21,263 bases of DNA. Origin: JBFFXF01 sp041569895. GTDB lineage: Bacteria > Planctomycetota > UBA8108 > JACQVS01. The notes beneath the pieces were generated by a model. The model did no database searches and was not told the DNA's origin. It saw nothing but the letters and a program-made list of their open reading frames with translations. Shown here one piece after another: positions 6,599 through 15,499 of the stretch; within the stretch, counting starts at the first letter, position 1; every line of letters starts with the position of its first letter. A program made the position numbers and the translations under genes. The stretch lies in assembly GCA_041569895.1 (NCBI GenBank), contig JBFFXF010000111.1, positions 1 through 21,263 on the forward strand, read 5' to 3'.

Positions 6599-9500
6599 CT
6601 ACTGGAGTCCGACGCCGGCGTCGCAGCCGAGCTCGTCGTCGGTCGGATCGGTGCCGAGGTCGGGGAACGGCGCCGGCGGCACGAATGTGGCGCGGAAGAG
6701 ATAGTCGAGGACGCGCACCATGTCGGCGACCTCGATCTTGCCGTTGTCGTCGACGTCGGCGGCGTCCATGCACGGCGGTCGCGGTCCCTTCCGGAAGACG
6801 AAGTTGACCAGGTAGATGTGGTCGGCCAGGTCGACGCGTCCGGACCCGTTCGTGTCGCCGCGCACGAATGTCGGCTTGAGGCCGGCGCGCACGATCACCT
6901 TGCCGCCGGTGATCGACGGGAAGATGTTGAAGCCCTTCTGGACGAGCGCGTTGGCGAGCGGCGGCTCGCCGATCTCGTTCTCGAGCTTGAGGTCGTACTC
7001 GCCGTCGGGGACCGTGTCGCCGACGCTCAGGATGATCCGCACCAGCGGCATGCGCGTTCCGGGCGAGAGTCGAGCGTCGCTGAACGGCGGGAACGCGTCG
7101 AAGATCGCGGCGTAGGAGAAGAACGGCTGCGCCGCGTCCGGCTCGACGCGCGTGACCACGAAGTCGGGGGCGATCGGCTCGAGCACCGTTCCGACGATGT
7201 TGTAGTCGACGATCTCGAACGCGTCCGGCTCGTACAGTCCGATCACGGTGACCGCGTCGATGGGCTCCACCGACGTCAGGAAGACCGTGTCGGGGAACTC
7301 GACGACCCCCGGCGGCACCGTGATGTCGTCGATGACCAGCTTGTTCGGGTTGTCGGGCGGCGTCCCCTGGTTGATCGTCACGACGCCGTCGATCGAGGTG
7401 TACTCGACGCGTTCGCCGCCGCTGATCAGCAGCGTCTCATCCGGCCCGGCGGTGGGGAGGATACGCAGCGTGTGCTCCCCGATCGGGGCGTTCTCGAGGA
7501 CGTTGAACATCGTCTTGAAGATCACCTGCTCGCTTCCCGCAGCGAGCGAGTTGCCCTCGAACGGCGGCATGAAATCGAAGATCACGTCGATGCCGATGAA
7601 GCCCTCGTCGGAGAACCGCACGTTGCGGAACTCGAAGTTGTTGGCCTCGGTCGCGGTGTTGCTGAGCCCGATGTCGGTCGCGTCGAGCGCCTCGAGGGGG
7701 AAACCGACGAAGACCGTGAACGCCTCCACCTCGGACTCGTTCGACAGCAGCACGCCGACCGGCACGCCCGAGTCGGCCTGCTTCGCCTCGACGCTCTCGA
7801 AGCTCAGGGCGTTGCTCGGCGGCGGCGGCGGCGCAACGACGGTGAAGGTCGAGGCGGTGGTCGTGAAGAGAAGCTCCGCGCCTCCCTCGATGAGAGCCGT
7901 CCTGGACGGCGAGGCCACGACACTCTCGGGGAACGTCACGGCGTACACGCCCTCCGGAGCGGTCTCGAGCACGTCGAAGAGCACCCGGAAGAGCGACTGC
8001 GACGAACCCGGCTCGAGCCGCCTCTCGCCGAGCGGCTCGACGTCGTCGAAGATCACGTGCACGGACACGAATCCCTCGATGTTGTCGATCTCCAGCTCGG
8101 TGACGTCGGGCGCCAGGTCGCCGGCGGTGGTGCCGTCGATCTCGATCGCCGCGGCGCCGACGACCACCGGGTCGAAGCCGACGACGATGGTGAACTCGTC
8201 GAGGGCGCTCTCGTTGTCGATGGAGACGGTGACCGGCACTCCGAGGCTGCCCGGCTCGCCCTCCGCCGGGCTGGCGGAGATGGCGTTGGTCGGCGGGGGC
8301 GGCGGCGGCTCGAGTACGGTGAAGACACCGTCGCTCGAGGTGAACGGCACCGACTCCCCGCCGCTCGAGTGCACCGTGGCGAGCGGTGGCTCGCCGATCG
8401 GCTCGGCGGGTATGACCAGGGCCGACTCGCCGATCGGCGCGTCGGTCCTGACGTTGAACACCGGCCGGAAGAGCGTGCGCTCGTCGCCCGCGGCGAGCAC
8501 CTTGCCCTCGAAGGGAGGGAAGAACTCGAAGACCGCGTTGAAGCTCGCGATGCCGGCCGTGTTGTCGAGGACCGGAGCGGTGAACTCGGGCTCGAGGTCA
8601 CCGGTCGCCGTGCCGGCGGTGTCGATGTCCACCGCCTCGAGGACCGCCGGATCGAACCCGACGACGATGGTGTAGCCGTCGAGCGCGCTCTCGTTGGCGA
8701 TGCGCACGTCGGCGCGCACGCCCTCGGTTCCCGGCTCGGCGGCGGTTCCGCTCACGCCGACGTGGTTCATCGGCGGCGGGGGAGGCGGCTCGAGCTCGCT
8801 GAGGAGCGTCACCAGCCGGTCGCCGGCGGTCGCCACGATGTCCGGGGCGCCGTCGCCGGTGACGTCGAGAACGACGCTGGTGATCACCGGCTCCCCCGAG
8901 AGGAGCGTCGTCGCGTCCGCCGGATCGAGCGAAAAGCTCCCGGCCACGTTCTCGTACAGCGTGATCTCGGCGAGCTCCGGGTTGGTGACCAGGATGTCGA
9001 CGTCGCCGTCGGCATCCGCGTCGGCGAGCGCCAGGCTCGACGGGCTCAGCGTCGCCAGCGCGATCGGCTCCTGGGGCACGCCGCCCGGCTCGCCGGTCCC
9101 CGGCAGGAAGACGATCTCCTCGCCCGCGCCGGTGGGATCTGGGACGAGAGCCACGACCTCCGGCTCGCCGTTTCCGTCGAGGTCCTCGACGTGGACCTCG
9201 CGCGCGTCCGACGCGAGCGCCAGCGTGCCGTCCGTCCGGAATCCCTCGCCGTGAGAGAAGACGCGCAGCGACAGGGTGTTTCCCTCGAGGTCGCCAGAAA
9301 CGAGCTCCAGCGAGCCGTCGCCGAGAAGGTCCCGCAGCACCAGGGCGGTCCTCGACGCCCGCGTGTCGCCGACGATCTGGGCCGGCGGACCGTCGAGCCC
9401 GCCGAGCTGCACGCGCAGGCCGGCCTCGGTGTCGAGCACGAGATCGGGGACATGCACGCCGGCGTGGTCGATGTCCCCGGCGGCGATCGAATAGACCGCG

Positions 9501-10615
9501 CTGCCCGTGGCGAACTCGGTCCCCGCGGCGAAGGCGATGCCGGCCTCGGTGGTGGCGTTCAGGAAGATGGTCACGCGGTCGAGCCCGCCGGCGAGGACGT
9601 CGAGGAGACCGTCGTCGTCGAGGTCGACCACCGCGAGCGACAGCACCCGCTGGCCCACGGGCAGCTCGGCCGTCGTCCCGAACTCGCCCTTGCCGGTCGC
9701 GAAGAAGAGCAGCACGGACTCCCCGTCCTCCGTGCGCGCCACCAGGTCGACACGGCCGTCGGCGTCGATATCGGCGCCGATCAGGTCGACGAGCTTGCCG
9801 GGACCGATGACGTCGGGTCCCCGCTGCAGGTCCTCGACGCCGGACCAGGCGACGAGAAACGTCCAGGTGTCCCCGCCGAACGCCACGCCGTCGGCCGAGG
9901 AGATCTCGCGCCCGAGCGCGACGGAGACACGCTCGCCGGCGAGGAACGGCCGCCGGGGCACGATGACGAGTCGCTGGCCCGAGTCCATGATCTCCGTGAT
10001 ATCGACGGGGACCGTTCCCGAGACGCTGCCGCGCACGAGCACGGTGCTCTCGGTGAAGGAGAAGGGATCCATGGTCTTGTCGAACTCGACCGCGATCGAG
10101 GTCGCGGGGTCGACACCGGTCGCGTTCCGGGACGGGGAGAGCGACGTGACCACCGCGGCGGGCGGCGGGACCACGGCCGGGGTGATCTCGAAGGTGAATC
10201 GCCGCTTCCTGGACGAGACCCCCGACTTTCCCTTGATGCCCGAGCGCAACGTCACCGTCACCGTCTCCCCGTCCGCGAACTGCGTGTCGGGGACGAAGAT
10301 GACCATGCGGTCGTCCTGCTCGAGCGTGAAGGTCCCCGTCATGGGACCGCTCTCCGAGCCGACGACGCTGAAGGTCCGGGGGCTCAGCGATCTCTGGCGG
10401 ACCGCCGCCGAGAATTTCGCCCAGACCTGCGTCGCCGGGTCGTTGTCCGCGCTCCGCGCCGGCGGAAAGACGTCGGTCACCGACATCTTCTCGCTGCTCT
10501 CGGAGCAGCCCGAGAGAGCCAGCAGGAGGGCCGTGGCGATCGCCGCCAGGCCGATCAGGACACTGTTGAAAACTCCGTGGAGAAATCGGGTGAGAACGCT
10601 GGTGACAAGGCGCAT
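6599..10615 (-). CDS. Giant lipoprotein with Ig-like, FG-GAP, four cohesin-like and one dockerin domain
   Basis: The preferred start is the ATG at 10615, preceded by GGAAAG, giving about 1338 residues. A frame extension upstream (to 10804) looks non-coding. Residues 1-37 form a lipoprotein signal ending in the lipobox LSGC (C37). Two Ig-like Big_5-type domains follow (about 43-148 and 152-253). An FG-GAP/VCBS-like region (about 258-607) carries Asp-rich loops such as DIDADGRVD and DLDDDGLLD. Four related modules of about 155 residues begin near 615, 775, 933 and 1085; the first three are preceded by runs of prolines. Their shared NESALD, VVGFDP and FEFFPPFEG-like segments suggest cohesin-like beta-sandwiches. 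A dockerin type I ends the protein, with calcium loops GDTNGSGRVDLAD (1252-1264) and ADVDDNGKIEVAD (1286-1298). It is probably anchored to a membrane and acts in surface adhesion or scaffolding; the partner is unknown. The domain order is clear; the cohesin call is by resemblance. Confidence 0.85.
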   Translation of the reverse strand: MRLVTSVLTRFLHGVFNSVLIGLAAIATALLLALSGCSESSEKMSVTDVFPPARSADNDPATQVWAKFSAAVRQRSLSPRTFSVVGSESGPMTGTFTLEQDDRMVIFVPDTQFADGETVTVTLRSGIKGKSGVSSRKRRFTFEITPAVVPPPAAVVTSLSPSRNATGVDPATSIAVEFDKTMDPFSFTESTVLVRGSVSGTVPVDITEIMDSGQRLVIVPRRPFLAGERVSVALGREISSADGVAFGGDTWTFLVAWSGVEDLQRGPDVIGPGKLVDLIGADIDADGRVDLVARTEDGESVLLFFATGKGEFGTTAELPVGQRVLSLAVVDLDDDGLLDVLAGGLDRVTIFLNATTEAGIAFAAGTEFATGSAVYSIAAGDIDHAGVHVPDLVLDTEAGLRVQLGGLDGPPAQIVGDTRASRTALVLRDLLGDGSLELVSGDLEGNTLSLRVFSHGEGFRTDGTLALASDAREVHVEDLDGNGEPEVVALVPDPTGAGEEIVFLPGTGEPGGVPQEPIALATLSPSSLALADADADGDVDILVTNPELAEITLYENVAGSFSLDPADATTLLSGEPVITSVVLDVTGDGAPDIVATAGDRLVTLLSELEPPPPPPMNHVGVSGTAAEPGTEGVRADVRIANESALDGYTIVVGFDPAVLEAVDIDTAGTATGDLEPEFTAPVLDNTAGIASFNAVFEFFPPFEGKVLAAGDERTLFRPVFNVRTDAPIGESALVIPAEPIGEPPLATVHSSGGESVPFTSSDGVFTVLEPPPPPPTNAISASPAEGEPGSLGVPVTVSIDNESALDEFTIVVGFDPVVVGAAAIEIDGTTAGDLAPDVTELEIDNIEGFVSVHVIFDDVEPLGERRLEPGSSQSLFRVLFDVLETAPEGVYAVTFPESVVASPSRTALIEGGAELLFTTTASTFTVVAPPPPPSNALSFESVEAKQADSGVPVGVLLSNESEVEAFTVFVGFPLEALDATDIGLSNTATEANNFEFRNVRFSDEGFIGIDVIFDFMPPFEGNSLAAGSEQVIFKTMFNVLENAPIGEHTLRILPTAGPDETLLISGGERVEYTSIDGVVTINQGTPPDNPNKLVIDDITVPPGVVEFPDTVFLTSVEPIDAVTVIGLYEPDAFEIVDYNIVGTVLEPIAPDFVVTRVEPDAAQPFFSYAAIFDAFPPFSDARLSPGTRMPLVRIILSVGDTVPDGEYDLKLENEIGEPPLANALVQKGFNIFPSITGGKVIVRAGLKPTFVRGDTNGSGRVDLADHIYLVNFVFRKGPRPPCMDAADVDDNGKIEVADMVRVLDYLFRATFVPPAPFPDLGTDPTDDELGCDAGVGLQ

Positions 10616-11179
10616 GTCTTTCCGGAAAGCTAGCGGGTGGAGCAAGATGGCGGGCGCCTCTTCCTCCTCGTTTGTGTCAACAATTGAAGCAGCAAGCAAC
10701 CGATGTGCCCGGCCGTTCGAGGGGGCGGCATCCTCGTGTCGCCGCCGTGGCGACCGGGCGTGTCGGGCTCCCCCGGAGAGCCCGGAGCGAAACGGCCCCG
10801 ACACCGATTCACGCGCCGGACGGGGCCCCTGCCCGCCGATCTGACGCCTATTGTAGAGACTGTTCCGGCGAAAGCTATTTCCTTACCGGAATCGATGCGC
10901 GGCGGGCCGGGACGGCCCCGGCCAGGGGGCGGCCGTCGGGTCCCGGACGTACAGAATTCATACGTTTTTTGACGCTCCGTTGACCCTCTCGCCGCGGCCA
11001 CCTATCATAATGGGCCAAGGGAACAGGTGTGGCGGCGGCGGCGGGGTCCCGGGGGGGACGGGCCCGCTGGAAGCGCACCGGCCCGGCGCCGGGACGGCAC
11101 GGAAGGGTGACGCGCAGCAGAGTCCGCGCTGGAGCGAGTGCCCCGGCGTTCGCTCGCCCGTACGTGCGTGGGGAGGCCC
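10616..11179. other. Divergent regulatory region between the lipoprotein and the helical-protein operon
   Basis: No gene is supported in these 564 bases. Leftward (minus strand) there is a TACAAT -10-like box at 10855-10850, without a good -35. There is also a TTGACA at 10680-10675, without a matching -10. The leader before the lipoprotein can form a 7-bp stem (CGGGCTC / GAGCCCG, 10764-10784) and a second stem (10794-10800 with 10821-10827). Rightward there is a good promoter at 10980-11008. Short open frames crossing the region lack normal codon use. Confidence 0.6.
10980..11008 (+). promoter_or_regulatory. Sigma70-like promoter for the helical protein-pyrF operon
   Basis: TTGACC at 10980-10985 and TATCAT at 11003-11008 are separated by 17 bases, the ideal spacing. 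Transcription would begin near 11015 and leave a leader of about 165 bases before the ATG at 11180. A T-run and a second TTGACG lie just upstream (10965-10974). Confidence 0.65.
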
Positions 11180-12298
11180 ATGGCCAAGACAGCCGGCAGA
11201 ACAGTCCGCAAGAGAGCCTACAAGGACGCCCAGGAACGGGACAGCAAGGTCTGGCAGATCGTCGAGCTCTTCTACCGCTCGCTGGTGGAGTTCCGCGAGA
11301 TCTTCGACCACTACGAGTGGCGGGTGCTCCAGCACAGCTACCAGAAGGGCCAGCATCGCCGGGACCTGCGTCTCGAGCCCGAGGACCTCGCGGCCCTGAT
11401 GGACTTCCGGGCCCTCGAGCGCCTCCGCGACGAGCACATCTTCATCCTCAAGGAGACCTGCCACGACATCTTCCGCGGCCGCCACCGCACGGATCTCCTC
11501 GACATCTACGTCTCCGACGCCTTCCACGAGATCTCGATCCTCAAGGAGGAGCATTACAACGTCAAGACGTACGCGCCGCAGTACGCCCGGGACTCGCGCG
11601 AGGTCGAGCTCTCCTACATCCTCGACGAGGTGCACAAGCTCTATCCGAGCAAGCTGAACCACATCAAATACCTCTTCGGGAAGGCGAAGGAGCGGCTCGA
11701 GGAGCTCCTGCCCCGGTTCACCAAGAACCGCATCCTGGTGCGGTCGCTCTATCTGAACCGCGATGACTTCGTCAAGGCGGCCTACGAGGACGGCGTGCGA
11801 GACTTCTACCGGCTGATGTACAGGGAGGCCGGTCCGATCGAGGGCTTCTACGATGTCGGCCGCAGCTTCCACGAGTCGGGATTTACCCGCCGGTCGCTCG
11901 AGGCGCTGGGGTTCGCCGAGGCCGAACTCGCATCCTTCACCGGCAAGCGCTCGTCGCGCATAAAGCGCATCGAGCGGTTGATCCACGCGCTCCTCGAGCA
12001 GCTGCGCGCCGGTGATTCGGACCAGAAGGACGCGACGGAGCCGGCCGACGCGGCCACGGCGCCGATCAAGAGCGCCTCCGCCGCGCCGCCGCCCGCGCCG
12101 CGACCCGCGCCCGCGAAGCCCGCCCCGGCCCCCTCCCCGGCCCCCGCCCCGGCGCCAGCACTGCACCCGGCGTCCACACCGTCGGGCGGCGCCCCGTCGG
12201 ATCGGGATGACCGCGCCGACCCGGGCCGGATCCAGGCGCGCCGGGAGGAATCACCGCGAGACGCGGCGCACCGCGATGTCGAGGCGGGCCGTCTGTGA
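11180..12298 (+). CDS. Uncharacterised helical protein with Pro/Ala-rich tail, coupled to pyrF
   Basis: I do not recognise this 372-residue protein. Residues 1 to about 290 look soluble and mostly helical, rich in Glu, Arg, Leu and aromatic residues, with no membrane segment or signal. The N-terminus is strongly basic. Recognisable but unassigned stretches include FYRSLVEFREIFDHYEWRVL and HKLYPSKLNHIKYLFGKAKE. From about 298 to 340 the chain is almost entirely Pro/Ala with Lys and Ser, followed by a charged, disordered-looking end. The start at 11180 is chosen for the MAKTAGRTVRKR N-terminus and a GGGGAGG just upstream, although the 3-base spacing is short; an in-frame ATG at 11138 is the alternative. 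Its stop codon overlaps the GTG of pyrF, so the two are translationally coupled. That does not prove a role in pyrimidine synthesis. Codon use is typical of the neighbours. Confidence 0.8.
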   Translation: MAKTAGRTVRKRAYKDAQERDSKVWQIVELFYRSLVEFREIFDHYEWRVLQHSYQKGQHRRDLRLEPEDLAALMDFRALERLRDEHIFILKETCHDIFRGRHRTDLLDIYVSDAFHEISILKEEHYNVKTYAPQYARDSREVELSYILDEVHKLYPSKLNHIKYLFGKAKERLEELLPRFTKNRILVRSLYLNRDDFVKAAYEDGVRDFYRLMYREAGPIEGFYDVGRSFHESGFTRRSLEALGFAEAELASFTGKRSSRIKRIERLIHALLEQLRAGDSDQKDATEPADAATAPIKSASAAPPPAPRPAPAKPAPAPSPAPAPAPALHPASTPSGGAPSDRDDRADPGRIQARREESPRDAAHRDVEAGRL

Positions 12299-13230
12299 GT
12301 GCGGACCATTTCGCCGACCGGCTCGACGCGGCGATCGGCGAGAAACGCTCCTGCCTCGTCGTCGGCATCGATCCCGTCCTCGACCGCCTCCCCGCCGCCG
12401 TCGCCGCGGTGGCCGGCACGTACGGCGGCATGCTCGAGACCCCCGGCCAGCCGGGCACGGCGGGCGCGAGCGCCGCGCTGACACGATTCTCGCTCGACGT
12501 CATCGACGCGGTCGCGGAGCACGCGGTCGCGGTCAAGCCGAACGTCGCGTTCTTCGAGCGCTACGGCGCCGCGGCGTGGGGCGGGCTGCTCGAGGTCTGC
12601 CGGGCGGCGAGACGCCGCGGCCTCCTGGTGATCCTCGACGCCAAGCGGGGCGACCTGTCGACGACCTCCGCGGCGTACGCGGAGGCGCTCCTCGGCGACC
12701 AGACCGACACCGTCGGACCGTTCGTCGACGCGCTGACGATCAACCCCTACTTCGGCGAGGACGGCGTGCGCCCCTTCGTCGACGTCGCCCGCCGCGGCGG
12801 CAAGGGGCTCTTCGTCCTCGTGCGCACGTCGAACCCGTCCGCCGCGGAGCTCCAGGACCTCGTCGCCGGCGACCGTCCACTCCACCTGCACGTCGCCGAA
12901 GCCGTCGCCCGCTGGGGCGCGGACCTCGTCGGCGCGTGCGGCCTCTCCTCGGTGGGCGCGGTGGTCGGCGCCACGGTCCCCGAGCAGGCGGCGAGCATCC
13001 GCGCCGCGCTCCCCGCGGCCTTCTTCCTGGTCCCCGGTTTCGGCGCGCAGGGAGCGGGCGCCGAGTCGATCCGCCCCCACTTCCTGCCGGGCGGCCGCGG
13101 CGTCGTGGTCAACGCCTCACGCTCGGTGATCTACGCCTTCGAGAAGGCTCCCGACCGCGAGTGGACCGACGCGGTGGCGGCCGCGGCGGCCCGGGCGCGC
13201 GAGGAGCTCGAGGCGGTGCGGACGGGATAG
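12295..13230 (+). CDS. pyrF: Orotidine 5'-phosphate decarboxylase, type 2
   Basis: This 311-residue cytoplasmic enzyme converts orotidine 5'-phosphate to UMP, the last step of de novo UMP synthesis. The key motif DAKRGDLSTT lies at 115-124, where K117 and the flanking aspartates form the catalytic array. Other family marks are GIDP (24-27), KPNVAFFERYG (81-91) and the phosphate-binding end VPGFGAQG. Its length and extra segments fit the longer type-2 PyrF group found in actinobacteria, myxobacteria and planctomycetes rather than the roughly 230-residue type 1. Translation starts at GTG inside the four-base GTGA overlap with the upstream gene's stop, a typical coupling arrangement. GAGGCGGG upstream may serve as the ribosome binding site. 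No other pyr gene is nearby. The downstream neighbour is convergent. Confidence 0.95.
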   Translation: MSADHFADRLDAAIGEKRSCLVVGIDPVLDRLPAAVAAVAGTYGGMLETPGQPGTAGASAALTRFSLDVIDAVAEHAVAVKPNVAFFERYGAAAWGGLLEVCRAARRRGLLVILDAKRGDLSTTSAAYAEALLGDQTDTVGPFVDALTINPYFGEDGVRPFVDVARRGGKGLFVLVRTSNPSAAELQDLVAGDRPLHLHVAEAVARWGADLVGACGLSSVGAVVGATVPEQAASIRAALPAAFFLVPGFGAQGAGAESIRPHFLPGGRGVVVNASRSVIYAFEKAPDREWTDAVAAAAARAREELEAVRTG

Positions 13231-13242
13231 GGTTTCGGGAGC

Positions 13243-13414
13243 GATTCCGACTCCGAGACCGATACCGAGACCGATACCGATTCCGACTCCGACCCCGAGG
13301 TCCGATTCCGACACCGACTCCGATTTCCGATTATTCCGATTCCGATACCGATGACCGATGCCGACTCCGACTCCGAGTCCGATTCGGACTCCGATTCCCG
13401 ATCCCGATTCGGAC
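13243..13414. repeat. Degenerate hexanucleotide tract, GANNCC units
   Basis: About 28 units of consensus GAYTCC (variants GATACC, GAGACC, GACACC) run with a six-base period, broken by a few 5- and 7-base units. It starts 13 bases after the pyrF stop. An interrupted palindrome with 8-bp arms (GAGTCCGA, T, TCGGACTC) sits at 13375-13391. Frames through it give only low-complexity peptides, so it is treated as non-coding. Confidence 0.85.
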
Positions 13415-13440
13415 CTCTGACCTTAGACCTCTGATCTCTG

Positions 13441-13513
<73 letters not shown>

Positions 13514-13533
13514 CACGACAAGGGGAATTCCGG

Positions 13534-15453
13534 CTACTCCTCCCCACCCGGCTCATCCCTGACGAACCGATACACCCCCCCATTCTCCTCCGCCAGGCGG
13601 CGCAGGAGATCGGAGTCGGCGCCGATGGCGATGGTGTTGATCTGGATGCGACGCAGGCGGTTGATGCGGCCCACCGAGCCGATGATGTCACCGGAGTGGA
13701 CATGGCGCCCGCGGGTCGGCTTGCCGTCGGAGAGCAGGTAGATGGTGTCGACGTGCGGATCCTCGAGCGCGCTGGCGAGCGCGTCGTAGAGGTTGGTGCC
13801 GCCGAACGCCTCGGCCCGCGTCAGGTACCGCCGCGCCAGGGCGAGCGACGGGCGGCCGAGCGGCCTGAGCTGCTCGAAGAGGGGCTCGTGCTCGTTCGAG
13901 AAGAAGACGACGTTGAAGAACGCCTGGCGGCCGAGGCCCTTCAGCAGGCGTGCGACCTCCGCCTTCATCACCTCGATGCGGGGCAGGACGACGCCGTCGT
14001 ACTCCATCGGCCGGATCATGCTGCCCGAGACGTCGCCGACGAGGCAGATCCGTCGCGAGAGCACGCGCAGTCCGAAGTACGTCGCCGGGTCGTCGGGAAA
14101 GAGGACGACGGTCTCGCGGTCGCTCCGCGGCGCGGTGCGTTCCGCCGGCGGTTTCCAGGTGTCGCGGGTCATCTCCCACCAGTCGCGCCAGTCCGAGGCG
14201 ACGTAGGGCATGCGCACGCCCGTGAGCTCGTGGAGCGCCATCAGGAGCTCGTGACGGAGCCGCCCGCGCTGCCCGGGAAGCCTGTCGACCAGGAGATCGA
14301 TCGCCGGGCGGGTGCGCATGCGCACGCACGCCTCGATGGCGGCGTGCCGGAGGCGCCACGACTTCTCCTGACGCAGATACCTCGACAGCATCGGAATGGC
14401 GCGCTTCTCGCCGAGGACCGGCAGCGCCGCCACCGCGGCGGCCCGGATCGCCTCGTCGCGGCATCGCGAGAGCTCGAGAACGACCCGCTCCGCCGCGCTG
14501 ATGCGGAGCGGGTACACGGCGTCGAGCAACGTGATCAGGTCGCCGGCGATCGCGGGCGTGCTCGCCACCGACTCGGCCAGCGTGGCGATCACCGGGGCGA
14601 GGAGTGGGCCCACGGATCGATCGCCGAGATCGACGCACGCACGCGCCGTCGCGACCACCAGGTCGAGACGGCCGGACTCCTTCTCGAGGACACGCCGCGC
14701 GACATCGAGGAGCTCTCGCCGTCCGCGCCTGCCGAGGGTGCGGATCGCCGCGCCGCGTACGACGTCTGTCCGAGACGTGTCGCTCGCGAGCGCCGCGAGA
14801 CGGAGCTCGAGCTCGGCGGCCGCGTCGCTCGGCGCGCGTGCGAGGACACCGGCGAGGAACGCCACCAACGCGTCCTCGCGATCGCGCCGGTGGATCGATC
14901 CGACCCCGCTGCCGCGGCCGGACTCGACTGCTCCGAGGATGGCGTCGACGTCTCCCACGGTCCCGCTCGACGTCATCAGCGCGAACGCGCCCCACGCACC
15001 GTCGCGGTGCCGGTCGCCCTCGAGCACTCGAGCGATGACGTCTCGCGACAGTCCCTCGCGCAGGTCGGCGCAGCGTTCGAGGATGGCGGCTCGCCGGCAC
15101 CGATCGACGACGCCTGCAGGCGGGCGCCTCGGCTCGTCACGCCCGAGCACCGCCGCGATCGCGTCGCGGGCGCCCCCGGTGCCGGTCGACACCAGGGCGG
15201 CCGTGGTCGCGGCATCGACCTCGGGGAACTCGTAGAACCGCGCCAGCGCGGCGACGGCCTCGTCCGACTTCAGTCGCGCCAGCTCGTCGGTGACGGTCTC
15301 GACCTGCTCGCGCATCGCGGCGCGCCTGGCCGCGTCCCTCGACCGGAGCTGCTCGACGAGGGCCCCGGCCCTCTCGATGGCCGAGCCGCCATCGGCGCCC
15401 CTGTCGGCGCCGGAGGCGAGAATCGCCAGGGTGAGCATCAGCGGCATGGTCAT
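13534..15453 (-). CDS. HEAT-repeat protein with C-terminal von Willebrand factor A domain
   Basis: This 639-residue protein begins with a short hydrophobic stretch (MTMPLMLTLAILASG) that could be a signal peptide; an alternative ATG at 15447 removes only two residues. Residues about 60-420 consist of helical HEAT-like repeats, with segments such as RLRHAAIEACVRM and a closing DWRDWWEMTRDTW. A VWA domain follows at about 465-630. Its metal-ion-dependent adhesion site looks intact: DVSGS at 474-478, T553 in FGGTN, and D576 in LLSDGKP. Such proteins bind a partner protein through Mg2+; the partner is unknown. The gene starts 46 bp after the ABC-F gene on the same strand, with no terminator between, so the two may be co-transcribed. 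Similar HEAT/VWA proteins are frequent in Planctomycetota, which is known context and not proof of origin. The domain calls are firm; the cellular role is unknown. Confidence 0.87.
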   Translation of the reverse strand: MTMPLMLTLAILASGADRGADGGSAIERAGALVEQLRSRDAARRAAMREQVETVTDELARLKSDEAVAALARFYEFPEVDAATTAALVSTGTGGARDAIAAVLGRDEPRRPPAGVVDRCRRAAILERCADLREGLSRDVIARVLEGDRHRDGAWGAFALMTSSGTVGDVDAILGAVESGRGSGVGSIHRRDREDALVAFLAGVLARAPSDAAAELELRLAALASDTSRTDVVRGAAIRTLGRRGRRELLDVARRVLEKESGRLDLVVATARACVDLGDRSVGPLLAPVIATLAESVASTPAIAGDLITLLDAVYPLRISAAERVVLELSRCRDEAIRAAAVAALPVLGEKRAIPMLSRYLRQEKSWRLRHAAIEACVRMRTRPAIDLLVDRLPGQRGRLRHELLMALHELTGVRMPYVASDWRDWWEMTRDTWKPPAERTAPRSDRETVVLFPDDPATYFGLRVLSRRICLVGDVSGSMIRPMEYDGVVLPRIEVMKAEVARLLKGLGRQAFFNVVFFSNEHEPLFEQLRPLGRPSLALARRYLTRAEAFGGTNLYDALASALEDPHVDTIYLLSDGKPTRGRHVHSGDIIGSVGRINRLRRIQINTIAIGADSDLLRRLAEENGGVYRFVRDEPGGEE

Positions 15454-15499
15454 GCGCTCATCATAATGCAGAGGACGGGCGGGAGCACGATCGCGACGA

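Noticed and set aside
6818..10633. A 1271-codon open frame on the plus strand, antisense to the large lipoprotein
   Set aside because: Its peptide is Arg/Asp/Glu/Val-rich without domains, while the opposite strand encodes clear FG-GAP, cohesin-like and dockerin modules. Long antisense frames are expected at this GC content.
10675..10680. Minus-strand TTGACA as the -35 box of the lipoprotein gene
   Set aside because: The positions where a -10 box should fall are GCGCCC-like, with no AT-rich hexamer.
10616..10804. N-terminal extension of the lipoprotein frame up to 10804
   Set aside because: It would place 63 Arg-rich residues before a textbook lipoprotein signal. The ATG at 10615 has a GGAAAG ahead of it and begins the signal directly.
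10703..10972. 89-codon plus-strand frame in the divergent regulatory region
   Set aside because: It has a Gly/Pro/Arg-rich random-looking peptide, no ribosome binding site, and ends before the real promoter at 10980.
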